Source: Hyaloperonospora brassicae (taxonomy: Eukaryota; Oomycota; Peronosporomycetes; Peronosporales; Peronosporaceae). From it: DNA of 64,000 nucleotides. This document shows, one piece after another, positions 13,261-23,803 of this stretch (its first letter is position 1; each line of letters begins with the position of its first letter). Below the pieces are notes generated by a model. The model was not told the DNA's origin. It saw only the letters and a program-made list of their open reading frames with translations, and did not search any database. The DNA is taken from NCBI GenBank assembly GCA_947650285.1, contig CANTFL010000561.1, forward strand, positions 110,767-174,766, written 5' to 3'. The position numbers and the translations under genes are program-made.

Positions 13261-14430
13261 GTTTTTTGCTATGCTGCTGATTACGCAGCTTACATGATCA
13301 ACCGAACTTCAACTATGGCGAACAAAGACGGCTACTCCCGCAATGACACAATTTCCAAAAATGACCTATCTTAAGTTATGTCGTAATTTTCGGCTCTCCA
13401 TGCACGGTACACCTGACTAATAAGGGATGATACTGGATGACGCGAGAATGAGGCAATACTAATCGAAAGAAAGATAGCATGAACGGTCATCATGACCACA
13501 TATCGATTGTGCGTATGTTGGTTCCTTCTCGAAATATTTGGCATGTACAAACCCTACTGGATATCTTAGAAAGCATATCGGTGAGGATAGTAATGGATGG
13601 AAGGTCAAGATGAGGTTAACGACCAACCTGACAAGATCTATATGAAAGTTAGGGTTCTCGGAGGTACGCTTGACCTACAAATGACTCGAACAAGAGGTTA
13701 TGGCATCAAAAGGCCAAGTGAGGATGGATATCGACATTCGAGACTTTTTGAGCGCAATTAGAGAGCAGGCCCTCGTTATTATGAAAATTTGTGTAAATCA
13801 AAGCAAGGGTAAGTGGGTCATGTCCATTTATGTAGGGTAAAGGGCGGTACATCAAAACGTTGTGTAATCGGTAATTGTTGCACTTAAGGACGCACACGTT
13901 TTCCACAACAAGTGGGTATAGACTTAGATGGGTGCTGATGTATATTACATGAGGTAAAAGGCAGGACTCAATTTGGTTATGGCAGCGAGCGACTTTTGAA
14001 TCTATTTACACCTTGAGGGTCGCTGTGGTGATAAGAAATTTGTACCGAGAAGGTCGTTTTGATATATTTCAATTGATGGATGTGCCAACAGGTCATGGTG
14101 ACGTACTTAATAAACATGTCTATGATAGAAAGGGAAATAACTTGACACATACAGAAAGTGCCAAATATAAAGAATCAAATCGGATTGCGTCGAAACTAGA
14201 TGGATTGAAGTTTACGACAGATCATGCTATATTGTTTGAAATAGTTCGATTAAGATAGAACGAGTCTGGAAGATTATAAATCAAGCTATTGCAATCGGAA
14301 ATTATCGATTGGTGATTATTGATTGTAAGAAAGACACGTGTCTGTACATCGTAGGGACCGATGAACCCTTAACATTTTTATTTCATATCGACGATAAATG
14401 CAGTGACGCGAAGAGAAGGCGAAAAGGAAC
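13261..14430 (+). mobile_element. Decayed Ty1/Copia pol remnant
   Basis: Scattered Copia pol blocks appear in the right order on the plus strand. YAADYAAYMINRTSTMANKD (about 13270-13330) and VVIFGSPCTVHLTNKG (about 13383-13430) belong to the integrase C-terminal region. HVFHNKWV (about 13897-13920) starts the RT. MDVPTGHGDVLNKHVY (about 14075-14122) is the RT D-x-x-x-A-F block, and KKDTCLYIV (about 14329) precedes the catalytic block, here degenerate as FHIDDKC. All frames are broken. Confidence 0.65.
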
Positions 14431-17320
14431 AGTCGCGTTTTCCGAAGAAACCTAGCAAGCGACTTGGCCTTTTTATTCCTTGTCATGTATTAATTTAGGT
14501 TACCCGCTGCACTTGTCTAGACATCTGGTATACATACTGACCCGTAGCCGGTATTTCGTTGCACTTGTGCAAAGTATGTAGAAAGTAAAAGTAGGCCGAT
14601 CGCATTGTCATCTATTCTCGTTCCTTAGCTCTATACGATGCGCGTTACCAGCACTACAACTTGACCACGTCAAGTTCAAACTGGCATAGGTACATTGCCC
14701 ATCACCATATCACGATCCTACATGTCGTGTATATCTCTGTCTCATTCATCAGGACCTCGTGATGGTCCAAAGTGACGAACGTCTCTACTCGTCCTGTCTG
14801 TCAAGGCGTCACAAAAAGAGAGAATTAGGAGATGTTGAATGGACCTGTGACTGTCCTTGCACGTGCACTGCTAAATTTAATAGACTTGTCAATATATATA
14901 TATGTATATATATATAATGCATCAAGGGCACCAAGCAATTAGGCATTCAGTCAACTCATAATTTAGGATCGGAAGATGATAAGTAATTTGCGTGTTTTGA
15001 ACAGGAATTAAAGCCTTAAGTTATGCGATAACAGTATAAAAATAGTGGGTGTTGATAACAAGATCGAATGCTGTAGCTACAAACACTCGGCCGCAGACCG
15101 CTCGGACCAAACATCATTGAGAGGGAGCGTTGTATGTCGAAGGTTTTGCCGTGGCATATCGGGTATCCAAGAAGTAGACAAGTGTCGGCCTTAGAACTAT
15201 GGAAGTCGATTTATACGCTACTTCGCATGCTATTCGTGATCTTCTGATGTGAGATGTAACGTGCTGGGCTCGTAGCATAATTTTCGTACTAATTTGGGCA
15301 TAATGAGGATGGCAGTAATCAAGTGATACTATTAGCCTATATTTACATTGTAATCACATATTGAAATTTATCACGCTCAAACTCTACATTTGGTACTGAT
15401 GCACTTATTGATTGATATACGCTAATATAAAACAGTCAACCAAAAAGCTAATCGCTGCTACGCCTGTAACTAGTGACGAGCAGCTACATATATAATTATA
15501 TATCATGATTCATAAACATAATTTTTTATCAAAAAAACTATTTGAGGATACTATAGCTGCACGATTTATTCATATATACATTTATCCCATACCAAATACC
15601 TGTGTTTAGTAAGTCATACTTTATTTGCACGTTTGTGCACGTAAAGTGCAGTGAAGTTTCGACGCACCTAATTATACAGTTATTTATACAGATAGCTCAC
15701 CCCTCGTCAGATTTAGCGTTCGGTGTCCTGTACATGTGTAAATTTTGTATCCAGCTAGACCTGAAGGTTGTTGATACGTGCTCAAGTGGGCGGGAAGGCA
15801 TGAGTTAAGCAAAACAATTGGAGAGCAAGATATTTCTACAGGTGCCAATTATGTCGACATTGGCCTCATATACCCGTCAGTACACTCAAGGCAAGGTTGT
15901 GTAAAGAAGGTTAGGCAAGGTCGATGACATCATTGTGGATTAATGACTAAGGCACAATTGGCGCCAAAGATAATGAGTATGCATGGAACAGTTAAGTCAA
16001 AGGAATTTAAGGATGAAGACGAGAAAGATCGTTGTAAAATACAGACTCCGAGGGATCCTAGACGTTTGAGACTGAAGTGCAATACCCACCTCATGTGTAG
16101 TCCGACCCCACCTGATTAACTGCTGATGACTACTTGGCGGGATGGAAGAGATCTCTATCCATCTGGTCTACACCGTCGTCAATGTAGTTTAGCTTATGCT
16201 TTGTGCAGTTTAAGCGCGGACCCCCTTCGAAATTGAAGCCGCGGCATCTAGACACGACGTATTGACTGTGAAATAGATGCTTGTTAGTTTGTCACCACGC
16301 GTCCATAGCAAAGACATGGTTGAAATCGTTTTGGGGAATCAGCGGCTTTCGCACAAATGAATCACTATTAAGGTGCTAGGCACACGATGTCCTTATTGTG
16401 CGAAAATACTTTTTGCACTAAATGACTGCAATTTTTTATACATATCCGCTTGTTTGCAGTCGACATGTCAAATCTCTTGTGCGCCTAGCCTCGAATCAAT
16501 TTATACAAAGTAAAGGTATCGTGAAAATAATAATGCATTCCATATTTGTTGCGCGATAAACATTCGTAGATAAGCTCATTGTTCACCAGATGCAATGCTG
16601 CCTGCTTTATATGTGAAATTTTGTAGGAGTGATCTGTTGCTGAAGCTGGGCAGGGACCTGTGCATGTACTTAGCACTCCAGTCCTTTGTTCTTGCTATAT
16701 CTCACGGCTTGTGATGCTTCGTTGCCTTAATGTGCAATTTCGTAATAGTTTGCCGGATAAATTCACTAGATCGAGCACTCACACACATAGACGGCAATAC
16801 GAAAATGCTTGCAGAGGCAGCAGAGATACAGCTGTAAATATAAGGCAGTAAAATAACAGATAGAGGTGATTTAGTATGGAGGATATCTGCATCCGATAAG
16901 TTTCATATTGCAATGTCGTAGTCAAGTCATTATTTTTATGAGCGATGCGGCCTCGGATGCTCGGTCCCCCACGCCCGTCCATAGATTTATGCGGGCCAAA
17001 AGATGCTGTCCACTATCTGAATTATAGTAGCCGTCTCATTTGTTATCATTTCCGTTCGCCTTCTGCAAACCATTCTCACTTTTTTTGCTCGACCTTACAG
17101 CAACTTGTGATGAACAAACAACAGGTTTTGACTAATCCGCTGAGGAACTAGTCGTTATCCATGTGATCATCAATATGATGGCATGTCGTAGGTGCTCAAC
17201 TGGGCGCATACTAGGCAGACGAAGTAGGGGGCATACCGCAGTCACAAATGTGGGCATACCTCGAAGATGCGATACCACAGCCTATATGTAGAGCAAATAA
17301 CTACTGCGCAAACGCACGTC
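14431..17320. other. AT-rich sequence, no recognisable gene
   Basis: No open stretch above 68 codons and no motif seen. Part of 14540-14880 resembles, in short blocks, the repeat-like sequence at 52540-52810 (both have the 16-mer GTTGCACTTGTGCAAA or close to it, a nearby GAAAGTAAAAGTA, and a CAACTTGACCACGTCAAGTT-like block), suggesting a shared old repeat family. Confidence 0.45.
14892..14917. repeat. AT dinucleotide microsatellite
   Basis: An alternating A/T run with one G interruption, about 26 bp. Common neutral repeat in AT-rich DNA. Confidence 0.8.
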
Positions 17321-17708
17321 TAAATGTAAATTTTGGTGCTCATTGAAAATCTTCATCGGTTGGTCAGCAAAATTCAAACTGATGTTTACTACCATTTCGT
17401 ACAAACTTGTTCCATACACATATGCGTCTTATTGCCATTCAAGTATTTAGAATGAGCAAGAGATGTGTTACCGTATCCATTGCGCTTGTTCCGAGCGGTA
17501 CATTCCATTTCGTCTGGTATGTGCAATGGATCGGACGATTGCGAATACGCGCAGCCGATTAAAATGGTTTCAAGTAATGGCTGAATCGAGCAAAATGCAA
17601 TTACAAATTCGGCTTATGATGATAACAGGCTCGCCAACTCACAATCGAGCGTCTATGAACGACTGAACTGCCTTGCTGCTGCTATTGTTAAGTAAGGGGC
17701 TCATAACC
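17321..17708 (-). repeat. Flanking repeat, left copy, ending in a Copia-type primer site
   Basis: About 380 bp nearly identical to 26632-27018 in the same orientation, so the Copia cluster is bracketed by direct copies. Its right end (17697-17708) is the same 12-nt primer-binding sequence found at the head of copy A, immediately against LTR1. Read on the minus strand it would start ATGAGCCCC, giving a peptide beginning MSPLLNNSSSKAV, reminiscent of the MSPSNDSTPK start of copy A gag. It is most simply the 5' internal end of a related element whose remainder is lost. Confidence 0.6.
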
Positions 17709-18189
17709 TGTTAAAAGGTAGCGGAGCGTCGAAGTGAAGAACACGTGTTGGTCGAAGAAGCAAAACCAAAAGTGTATGATTCTGTGAGTGTAACTCGTTC
17801 CTACCGTTGCTACTCATATTTCTGAATCACTTCTTCATTCCAACTGCCCCGTCAATCCTGGCGTTCCTTTCCCATGTTCCTTTCCCATATAACGGTTTCT
17901 CTGATGTGGACATCCTTTCCACTGAGCACAAAAATGGGGGACGTCACTGTCTGGCAGGACAGTGCTGGTGAACCCCAAACACCAGGACCCTAAGGTTTAA
18001 CTTTCACTGCCGGGTATCGAACCGGTGACCTCTGGAATATGGCTGCCACACATTTCCACTCGAGCTATAGCATGCTTACGAAATGCACGTACTGGTATCC
18101 TATTGTACCGTACTAAGTGGATCATATTATAGACATGCTTCATCCTATGCATGTCCATAACATACCCTTCGCATCACCTAATCCTAACA
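17709..18189 (-). repeat. Copia LTR1 (481 bp)
   Basis: On the element strand it begins TGTTAGGATTAGG and ends TTTTAACA, so termini form the inverted repeat TGTTA/TAACA with the standard TG...CA ends. It follows directly after the polypurine tract of copy A. Internally (minus strand, about 18075-18002) it carries a tRNA-like A box and B box. Confidence 0.92.
18002..18075 (-). promoter_or_regulatory. tRNA-like A/B-box module in Copia LTR
   Basis: Within LTR1, on the element strand, TAGCTCGAGTGG fits the pol III A-box consensus with one mismatch. It is followed 32 nt later by GGTTCGATACC, a perfect B box. The spacing is typical of tRNA genes. The same module lies in LTR2 (about 22486-22559) and LTR3 (about 24096-24169). 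The T-stem pairing is imperfect, so it is tRNA-derived rather than a functional tRNA. Confidence 0.6.
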
Positions 18190-18199
18190 CTCTCCCTTG
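18190..18199 (-). promoter_or_regulatory. Copia polypurine tract (copy A)
   Basis: CAAGGGAGAG on the element strand, directly abutting the TGTTAGG start of the LTR and 25 nt past the pol stop codon. This is the usual site of plus-strand priming. Identical tracts lie next to LTR2 (22674-22683) and LTR3 (24285-24294). Confidence 0.8.
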
Positions 18200-18224
18200 A
18201 TGCGCATGTACATGCTTTGTATGC

Positions 18225-21200
18225 CTACTTTGCCAAATTTAAACCTCGCAGAAACATGTCATGCTTAGTCCGCCCAAGAGCCTTCGTCAATCCGTCCGCA
18301 ATCATCTCGTCGGTTGGCTTGTACTCAACCTGAATGACGCCTTCCACAACCTTTTCGCGAAGAAAGTGAAACTTGATATCAATGTGCTTTGTTCTTGCAT
18401 GAAAGACCGGATTCTTTGCCAGTGCAATGCACCCTTGATTGTCTTCATAAATAGTCGTCGCCGCTCCACGTCCGAATCCAATGTTGGATAGTAATAGACG
18501 CAGCCTCACCGCCTCTTGTGCCGCAGCATACAATGCCATATACTCAGCCTCTGTGCTAGAAGTTGCCACTGTCGGTTGCCTCTTCGACTTCCACGACACC
18601 ACGTTGCCGTGCAAAAAGAACACGTAACCTGTAGTCGAGCGGCGAGAATCCAAGTCGCTTGCCCATGACGCGTCCGCAAATCCTAATAGCTCTCCCTTGT
18701 TCTTGCCGTGAAATACGATGCTATAATCAGCAGTCGTCTTGAGGTATTTGAGCACGCGCTTGGCTGCGATCCAGTGGATTTTCTCATACCTTTCGCAGTA
18801 CTTAGCCACTTCTCCTACCGCGTGCATGATGTCCGGTCTAGTGCACGTTGAGACGTACATAAGGGCACCAACGAGCTCGCGGTATGGCCACTTGGGCACA
18901 AAGTCGGCATCCATTCCAAGCTTGGTCAACTTTTCACTTTCGTTTGACGGTGTGTGAATGTCCTTGCATTGGTCGACGCCAAACTTTTTCTGCCAAGCGC
19001 TTAATGTAAGCGCGCTGATTCATGCTGATTGATTTTCTCTGTCGATCACGTGATAACTCGATACCGAGACAGTATTTCAACTCGCCGAGCTCCTTGATAC
19101 TAAACTCTGTCTTGAGTGCACGTTTAATGTCATCAATGTGCTCTTGTGTCTGAGCGAAGAGCATCAAGTCGTCCACGTGAATGAGCACGAGATCAAAGTG
19201 ACCATGCGATCGTCGCACATAGACACAAAGATCGGCAGACGTGCGCTTGAACCCTTGACCTTCAAGGTGCGCGTTCAGACGATGATTCCATTCTCTTGCC
19301 GCTTGTTTTGTACCGTACAACGCTTTGTTCAGCAGACACTTCTTGTCCCGATGTTGCTGGTCACCAAATCCATCCGGCTGGTCCATGTAAATCACCTCCT
19401 TGACTTTGCCGTATAGAAATGCCGTGTCGACATCAACGTTCTCCATGATTAAATATTGCTCCGCCGCAATTGCAATGGCAACGTTGATCGACTCTTTCCG
19501 CGCCACCGGAGCATATGTCTCAAAATAGTCCACTCCAGGACGTTGCGTGAAACTTTTTGCCACAAGTCGTGCCTTAAACTTCACGATTTCTCCATTTGGT
19601 TTGCGCTTTATGCGAAATACCCACTTGCACCCGATTGCTCTCTTGTCCGAGGGCAAATCTTGAAGCGTCCATGTGTCGTGTTGTGTCAGCGATTGAATCT
19701 CACATTCCATCGCACGCATCCATTCGTCCTTGTACTTGCTTCGCAGCACTTGATCTTATGTCGATGCGCTTTCACCATCCTCTTCAGCGCTGAAACAGTA
19801 TTGTGCCTCGTAGCTAGCGTCATAGTCGTCGAAGTTAAAATTTCCTCGCCCTAGATTGGTAAACTCTTGCTCGTAGCGCTTAATCGCTTGTTTCTTGCGT
19901 ACTGGTCTCACATTAGACTCTTGCTCGCCGTCTCTTCCTGGTGTGCTTGATTGCCTCGTCGGGATGGCATTGGTTGGCCGATCCATTGGTCCTGTGTTGT
20001 CAGGTGTCATTATCGGACTTCCTGGTGTCGGCGTCCTGGGTCCCTCATCGCTTGTTGCGTGGTCAGTTGGATCCAGATTATCCTCACCGTTGTCCACAAC
20101 GTCGACAATTCCAGGCGTATCTTCGTTGCGTGTCTGATCTACCGCAGTTTCCGCAAAGGTGACACTCCGGGAAATTAAAACTTTTCCAGTGGTTGTATCA
20201 AGAAGTCGATAAGCTTTGTGTTGCTTGGCATATCCGAGCAGCATACGCCGCACACCAGATGGGTCCAGCTTGTTTCGCTTCGCTTTAGGTGTATGCGAGT
20301 AGCAAAGACTTCCGAACACCCGCAATTTCTCGATACGAGGTTTTCGCTTGAATACCATCTCGAATGGGCTTGAGTCTGGACTGGAAGCGCTTGGAAGGAC
20401 GTTACGGATATCCACAGCGGTCAGCATCGCCTCACACCAGTAAGTCTTGTCCAGCTTAGCCTCGCTCAGCATACAACGCGTCATCTCTACCAAAGTGCGA
20501 TTCAGACGTTCTGCCATGCCATTCTGCTCCGGATTATATGGAACCGTAAATTCCTGCTTGATCATCTTTTGCCGACAAAATCGAGTCATCTCGTTATTTC
20601 GGTACTCACCGCCATTATCACTTCGTAGTATAGTCACGTCCATATTGCATTCAATCTTGATATCGTGACAATACTGTTGAAAGGCTTTGGTGACATCACT
20701 CTTCTAGCGTAGCGGGTAGACCATCGCATAGCGGCTTTTCATCATCATGAACGTCGCAACGTAGCGATAGTCCGATCTTGATGCTGGTGTGATTGGTCCT
20801 AGAACATACGAGCATACGATGGAGTCTATACGGTGACTCTCCCTCGCTTCTGTGTCAACCTCAGTGCTGTTAAAAGTCTTCCGGACTTGCTTGGCTGTCG
20901 CGCATATATCATAGACGACTTTTGGGTCCATGCATTTTCCTTGTATGCAGCCGTCTTTAATCAGCTTGTTCACGGTCGAGTATGATACGTGTCCGAGTCG
21001 TCGATGCCACAATTTAGCTTCATGCTCTACCACATGGCATTGTGGGGCCTCTCCAACATTAAGTTTTACCAGCATTCCACATCTCAGACCTGTCGCGACG
21101 ACTCGCCCGCTTTTTAATACAGCACACCCGCCACTGTTCATTTCGACCGTCATCCCGCGCGCCGTAGCTGCTGACAGCGAGAAAAGGTTCTTGCTGAGGT

Positions 21201-22188
21201 CCTGCATGTGAAGTGTATTCTCCAGACGCGCATTGATTTACAACGTGCCGTTCCAAACACACAAGACCACTGTGCCTTGTCCAAGCACCTGTAAGCTCGC
21301 ATTGTTTTTCGCGCTGTGCACGCTGCGAGTCAGTGGCAATTCGATGTATTCGATGAACGCGCCTTTGTCCGTGCACATATGTGTCGTTGCGCCGCTGTCC
21401 ATGATCCAGCAGTCGCTCGTACTTCCTTCAATGGCGTTAAATGCCACATTTGAGTGATTTTCTTGTCTCTCGCCACGATTCTGTTTCTTGTTCCGGCAGT
21501 CTCGTGCGTAGTGTCCGCGCTTACCACAATTAAAGCACTAAACACTTGACCCTGTCTTTCTCCGACCGCCGCTCCTTTTGCTGAACTTTTTCTTCTCCTG
21601 TCGTGTTCCGACATGAAGCGCTGTCTCGTCTTCAATGCGCAACGAATCCTTCTTGCGCACTTCCTCGGCATTTAGCTTACTCACCAGATCCTTATAGCTG
21701 AACTATGTGACGCTCATGCGAAAAGCCTGCACAAGACTCTCGTATTGTGCCGGAAGACTTCGTAGCAATGTTGCACACGTATCTTCTTCAATCGGTCCGC
21801 AAGAAGCTCCATTCATGTCCAACACGAGCCTCTCCAGCTCCAGTACGTGAGCGCTCATGTCCGGTGCCGTATACTTAAAGGTTGCAAACTTCTCCTTTAG
21901 CCACAGCCGACTTGCCATGTCTTGAGTCCGATGAACTTGCGCGCTGGCTCCCCATGCTTCGCGTGCACTACCCGTGGTAATGACATGCATGAGCTGAGTA
22001 TCGCTCAAATTGAGCATGATCGCCGCGTGCGCTTGCTGCTCCTTCGCCTCGGAGACGCCAGATGTGGCGTCTACCGCTTCCCATAGTCCCTTGGACACGA
22101 GATACATCTTCATCTTGAACGCCCATAACGGATGGTTGGTACCGTCAAACTGTGCCACTTTGGGCGTGGAGTCGTTACTTGGGCTCAT
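18225..22188 (-). pseudogene. Copia gag-pol polyprotein, copy A
   Basis: One reading frame runs from the ATG at 22188 to the stop at 18225, interrupted by five in-frame stops (21703 TAG, 21538 TAG, 21238 TAA, 20704 TAG, 19756 TAA) and one frameshift. The frameshift is an extra T in the run 18985-18989, where copy B has one T fewer. Domains in order: gag (21706-22188); CCHC knuckle CFNCGKRGHYARDC right after the second stop; protease WIMDSGATTHM; pre-integrase LWHRRLGH; integrase with SDNGGEYRNNEM; RT with IHVDDLMLF; RNase H with GFADASWASD and the conserved tail EYKPTDEMIADGLTK. Everything else is well preserved, so the copy is recent but disabled in this genomic form. Confidence 0.9.
21703..22188 (-). 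CDS. Copia gag N-terminal domain (161 aa), copy A
   Basis: Begins MSPSNDSTPKVAQFDGTNHP, a typical Copia gag start (F-x-G-x-N-x-x-x-W pattern; here followed by LWAFKMKMYL). Later SAREAWGA and LLRSLPAQYESL match the UBN2/gag consensus of Copia elements. It ends at a TAG; translation continues in the same frame beyond the stop into a basic linker and the zinc knuckle, so this is the first part of a longer polyprotein. Start codon lies inside the primer binding site. Confidence 0.75.
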   Translation of the reverse strand: MSPSNDSTPKVAQFDGTNHPLWAFKMKMYLVSKGLWEAVDATSGVSEAKEQQAHAAIMLNLSDTQLMHVITTGSAREAWGASAQVHRTQDMASRLWLKEKFATFKYTAPDMSAHVLELERLVLDMNGASCGPIEEDTCATLLRSLPAQYESLVQAFRMSVT

Positions 22189-22192
22189 AACC
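22181..22192 (-). promoter_or_regulatory. Primer binding site complementary to initiator tRNA-Met anticodon arm
   Basis: On the element strand GGTTATGAGCCC follows the LTR end TTTTAACA with no gap. Its complement, GGGCTCATAACC, equals the anticodon stem-loop of eukaryotic initiator tRNA-Met (three G:C pairs and the CAU anticodon), not the tRNA 3' end. Known precedent: Drosophila copia primes from a 5' half of initiator tRNA-Met. The ATG in the middle, complement of the CAU anticodon, is also the gag start codon. Confidence 0.8.
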
Positions 22193-22673
22193 TGTTAAAA
22201 GGTAGCGGAGCGTCGAAGTGAAGAACACGTGTTGGTCGAAGCAGCAAAACCAAAAGTGTATGATTCTGTGAGTGTAACTCGTTCCTACCGTTGCTACTCA
22301 TATTTCTGAATCACTTCTTCATTCCAACTGCCCCGTCAATCCTGGCGTTCCTTTCCCATGTTCCTTTCCCATATAACGGTTTCTCTGATGTGGACATCCT
22401 TTCCACTGAGCACAAAAATGGGGGACGTCACTGTCTGGCAGGACAGTGCTGGTGAACCCCAAACACCAGGACCCTAAGGTTTAACTTTCACTGCCGGGTA
22501 TCGAACCGGTGACCTCTGGAATATGGCTGCCACACATTTCCACTCGAGCTATAGCATGCTTACGAAATGCACGTACTGGTATCCTATTGTACCGTACTAA
22601 GTGGATCATATTATAGACATGCTTCATCCTATGCATGTCCATAACATACCCTTCGCATCACCTAATCCTAACA
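22193..22673 (-). repeat. Copia LTR2 (481 bp)
   Basis: Same ends and length as LTR1. It is the 5' LTR of copy A and at the same time sits next to the polypurine tract of copy C (22674-22683), so one LTR serves two internal regions, as expected after unequal recombination or tandem integration. Confidence 0.92.
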
Positions 22674-22986
22674 CTCTCCCTTGATGCGCATGTACATGCT
22701 TTGTATGCCTACTTTGCCAAATTTAAACCTCGCAGAAACATGTCATGCTTAGTCCGCCCAAGAGCCTTCGTCAATCCGTCCGCAATCATCTCGTCGGTTG
22801 GCTTGTACTCAACCTGAATGACGCCTTCCACAACCTTTTCGCGAAGAAAGTGAAACTTGATATCAATGTGCTTTGTTCTTGCATGAAAGACCGGATTCTT
22901 TGCCAGTGCAATGCACCCTTGATTGTCTTCATAAATAGTCGTCGCCGCTCCACGTCCGAATCCAATGTTGGATAGTAATAGACGCA

Positions 22987-23789
22987 ACACAAGCAGTGCG
23001 TCGTCCTCTCGGCCACTTGCGGCGGCTCACTGGCGGCCGACAGCGTCGCACGGCGCACGGCCTCGAGCGCTGTCCGGTCGGACGCGGCCTACCAGTCGAT
23101 CCCTCACGACGGCCCGGCGGCGCTTCGGGTGATGGACGCGGGCGCGCAGACGTTCGTGTGTGTGGCGTGTGGGCCGCCGTCGTCGTTGGCAGTAGCGGCC
23201 TCCACTGGCTCTCGATGCGCGGGGCCTCTGGTGCTGTCGGCGCACTGTCGGCCACGCGCAACTCGGACCGGTGGAAGAGCAGCTGCTGGAGGTGCCGCCC
23301 AGCGCGACGCTGTCGGCTGAGACGCTCACGGAGTGCGTGCGACGCGTGTGCGAGAAGAGCATTGCGACGGTGGCCAGTGGCACTGCGTTTGCACGGAAGG
23401 CGGCGAAGCGACGCCGTCACAAGACGCGAACACGGACGTGAGCCGCATGTCGCAGGAGAAGATACTGTCAGGTGCGATGCACAGCAAGAGCCTATCGTCG
23501 GAGCAGTGGAAGCAAGTGGTACGTCGCACTTGCCTCAGCACAACGGCGTTTGTGGACCCGAAGCACGCGAAGAAGGCGGTGCAAGCATGGACAACAGTGG
23601 CCGCCGTGTCCGCTTGATGGACTGTGGCGTGCACGGCCTGGACGGCAAGATGGGGAATACTGCGACTCGATTGCAGGAGTCCGCAACTACCACGAGCCGT
23701 AGTTTCGGTCGGTCGCCACGTTGACGTACTCGATTGCGAACCGAGCGGCGGAGCCTGTTGAGACTCCAGACGTGTGCAAGTACAAGAAG
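22987..23789. other. Gene-like GC-rich insert captured inside Copia copy C
   Basis: Composition changes sharply from AT-moderate Copia to strongly GC-rich, like the host genes at 27-54 kb. On the plus strand host-like codon patterns appear in segments in different frames: ending in KRRRHKTRTRT at about 23442, then MSQEKILSGAMHSKSLSSEQ from 23447 to a stop near 23618, then ATLTYSIANRAAEPVETPDV (about 23718-23777). This looks like exons or a decayed coding region read opposite to the element. I do not recognise the protein. Long frames on both strands (242 codons at 22996-23724) are expected from the GC content and are not counted as genes. Confidence 0.55.
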
Positions 23790-23791
23790 TT

Positions 23792-23803
23792 GGGCTCATA
23801 ACC
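23792..23803 (-). promoter_or_regulatory. Second primer binding site (copy C, next to LTR3)
   Basis: Same 12 nt as at 22181-22192, flush against the 3' end of LTR3. It shows that the 5' end of copy C is intact although its interior is foreign. The ATG inside it opens a 157-codon frame on the minus strand (23326-23799) that runs antisense through the foreign insert; this frame is probably fortuitous. Confidence 0.75.

Larger units (their letters stand above)
17709..22673 (-). mobile_element. Ty1/Copia LTR retrotransposon, copy A (full-length)
   Basis: The element runs right to left: 5' LTR2 (22193-22673), primer binding site (22181-22192), gag-pol (22188-18225), polypurine tract (18199-18190) and 3' LTR1 (17709-18189). 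Domain order is gag, CCHC knuckle, protease, integrase, RT, RNase H, which defines Copia. The two LTRs differ at about one position by eye (17749 region versus 22233 region), implying very recent insertion or gene conversion. There is no independent flanking DNA: both LTRs are shared with neighbouring partial copies, so no target-site duplication can be read. Confidence 0.92.
22674..23803 (-). mobile_element. Copia copy C: LTR-bounded element with replaced interior
   Basis: Between LTR2 and LTR3 only the polypurine tract and last 3' part of pol (22674-22986, RNase H end, stop at 22709) and the primer binding site remain. The rest of gag-pol is replaced by about 803 bp of GC-rich sequence (22987-23789). 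Size from LTR to LTR is about 1.1 kb, like a non-autonomous derivative that could be moved by proteins from intact relatives. Confidence 0.75.

Noticed and set aside
17995..18080. Functional tRNA gene in the LTR
   Set aside because: A and B boxes are present but the T stem does not pair fully and no acceptor stem is visible; called tRNA-like only.
22996..23724. 242-codon plus-strand frame in the captured insert
   Set aside because: Arg/Gly-rich and out of phase with the segments that look protein-like; expected from GC content.
23326..23799. 157-codon frame starting at the primer-site ATG of copy C
   Set aside because: Although it uses the same ATG as gag, it runs antisense through the captured insert and is Ser/Thr/Cys-rich without motifs.
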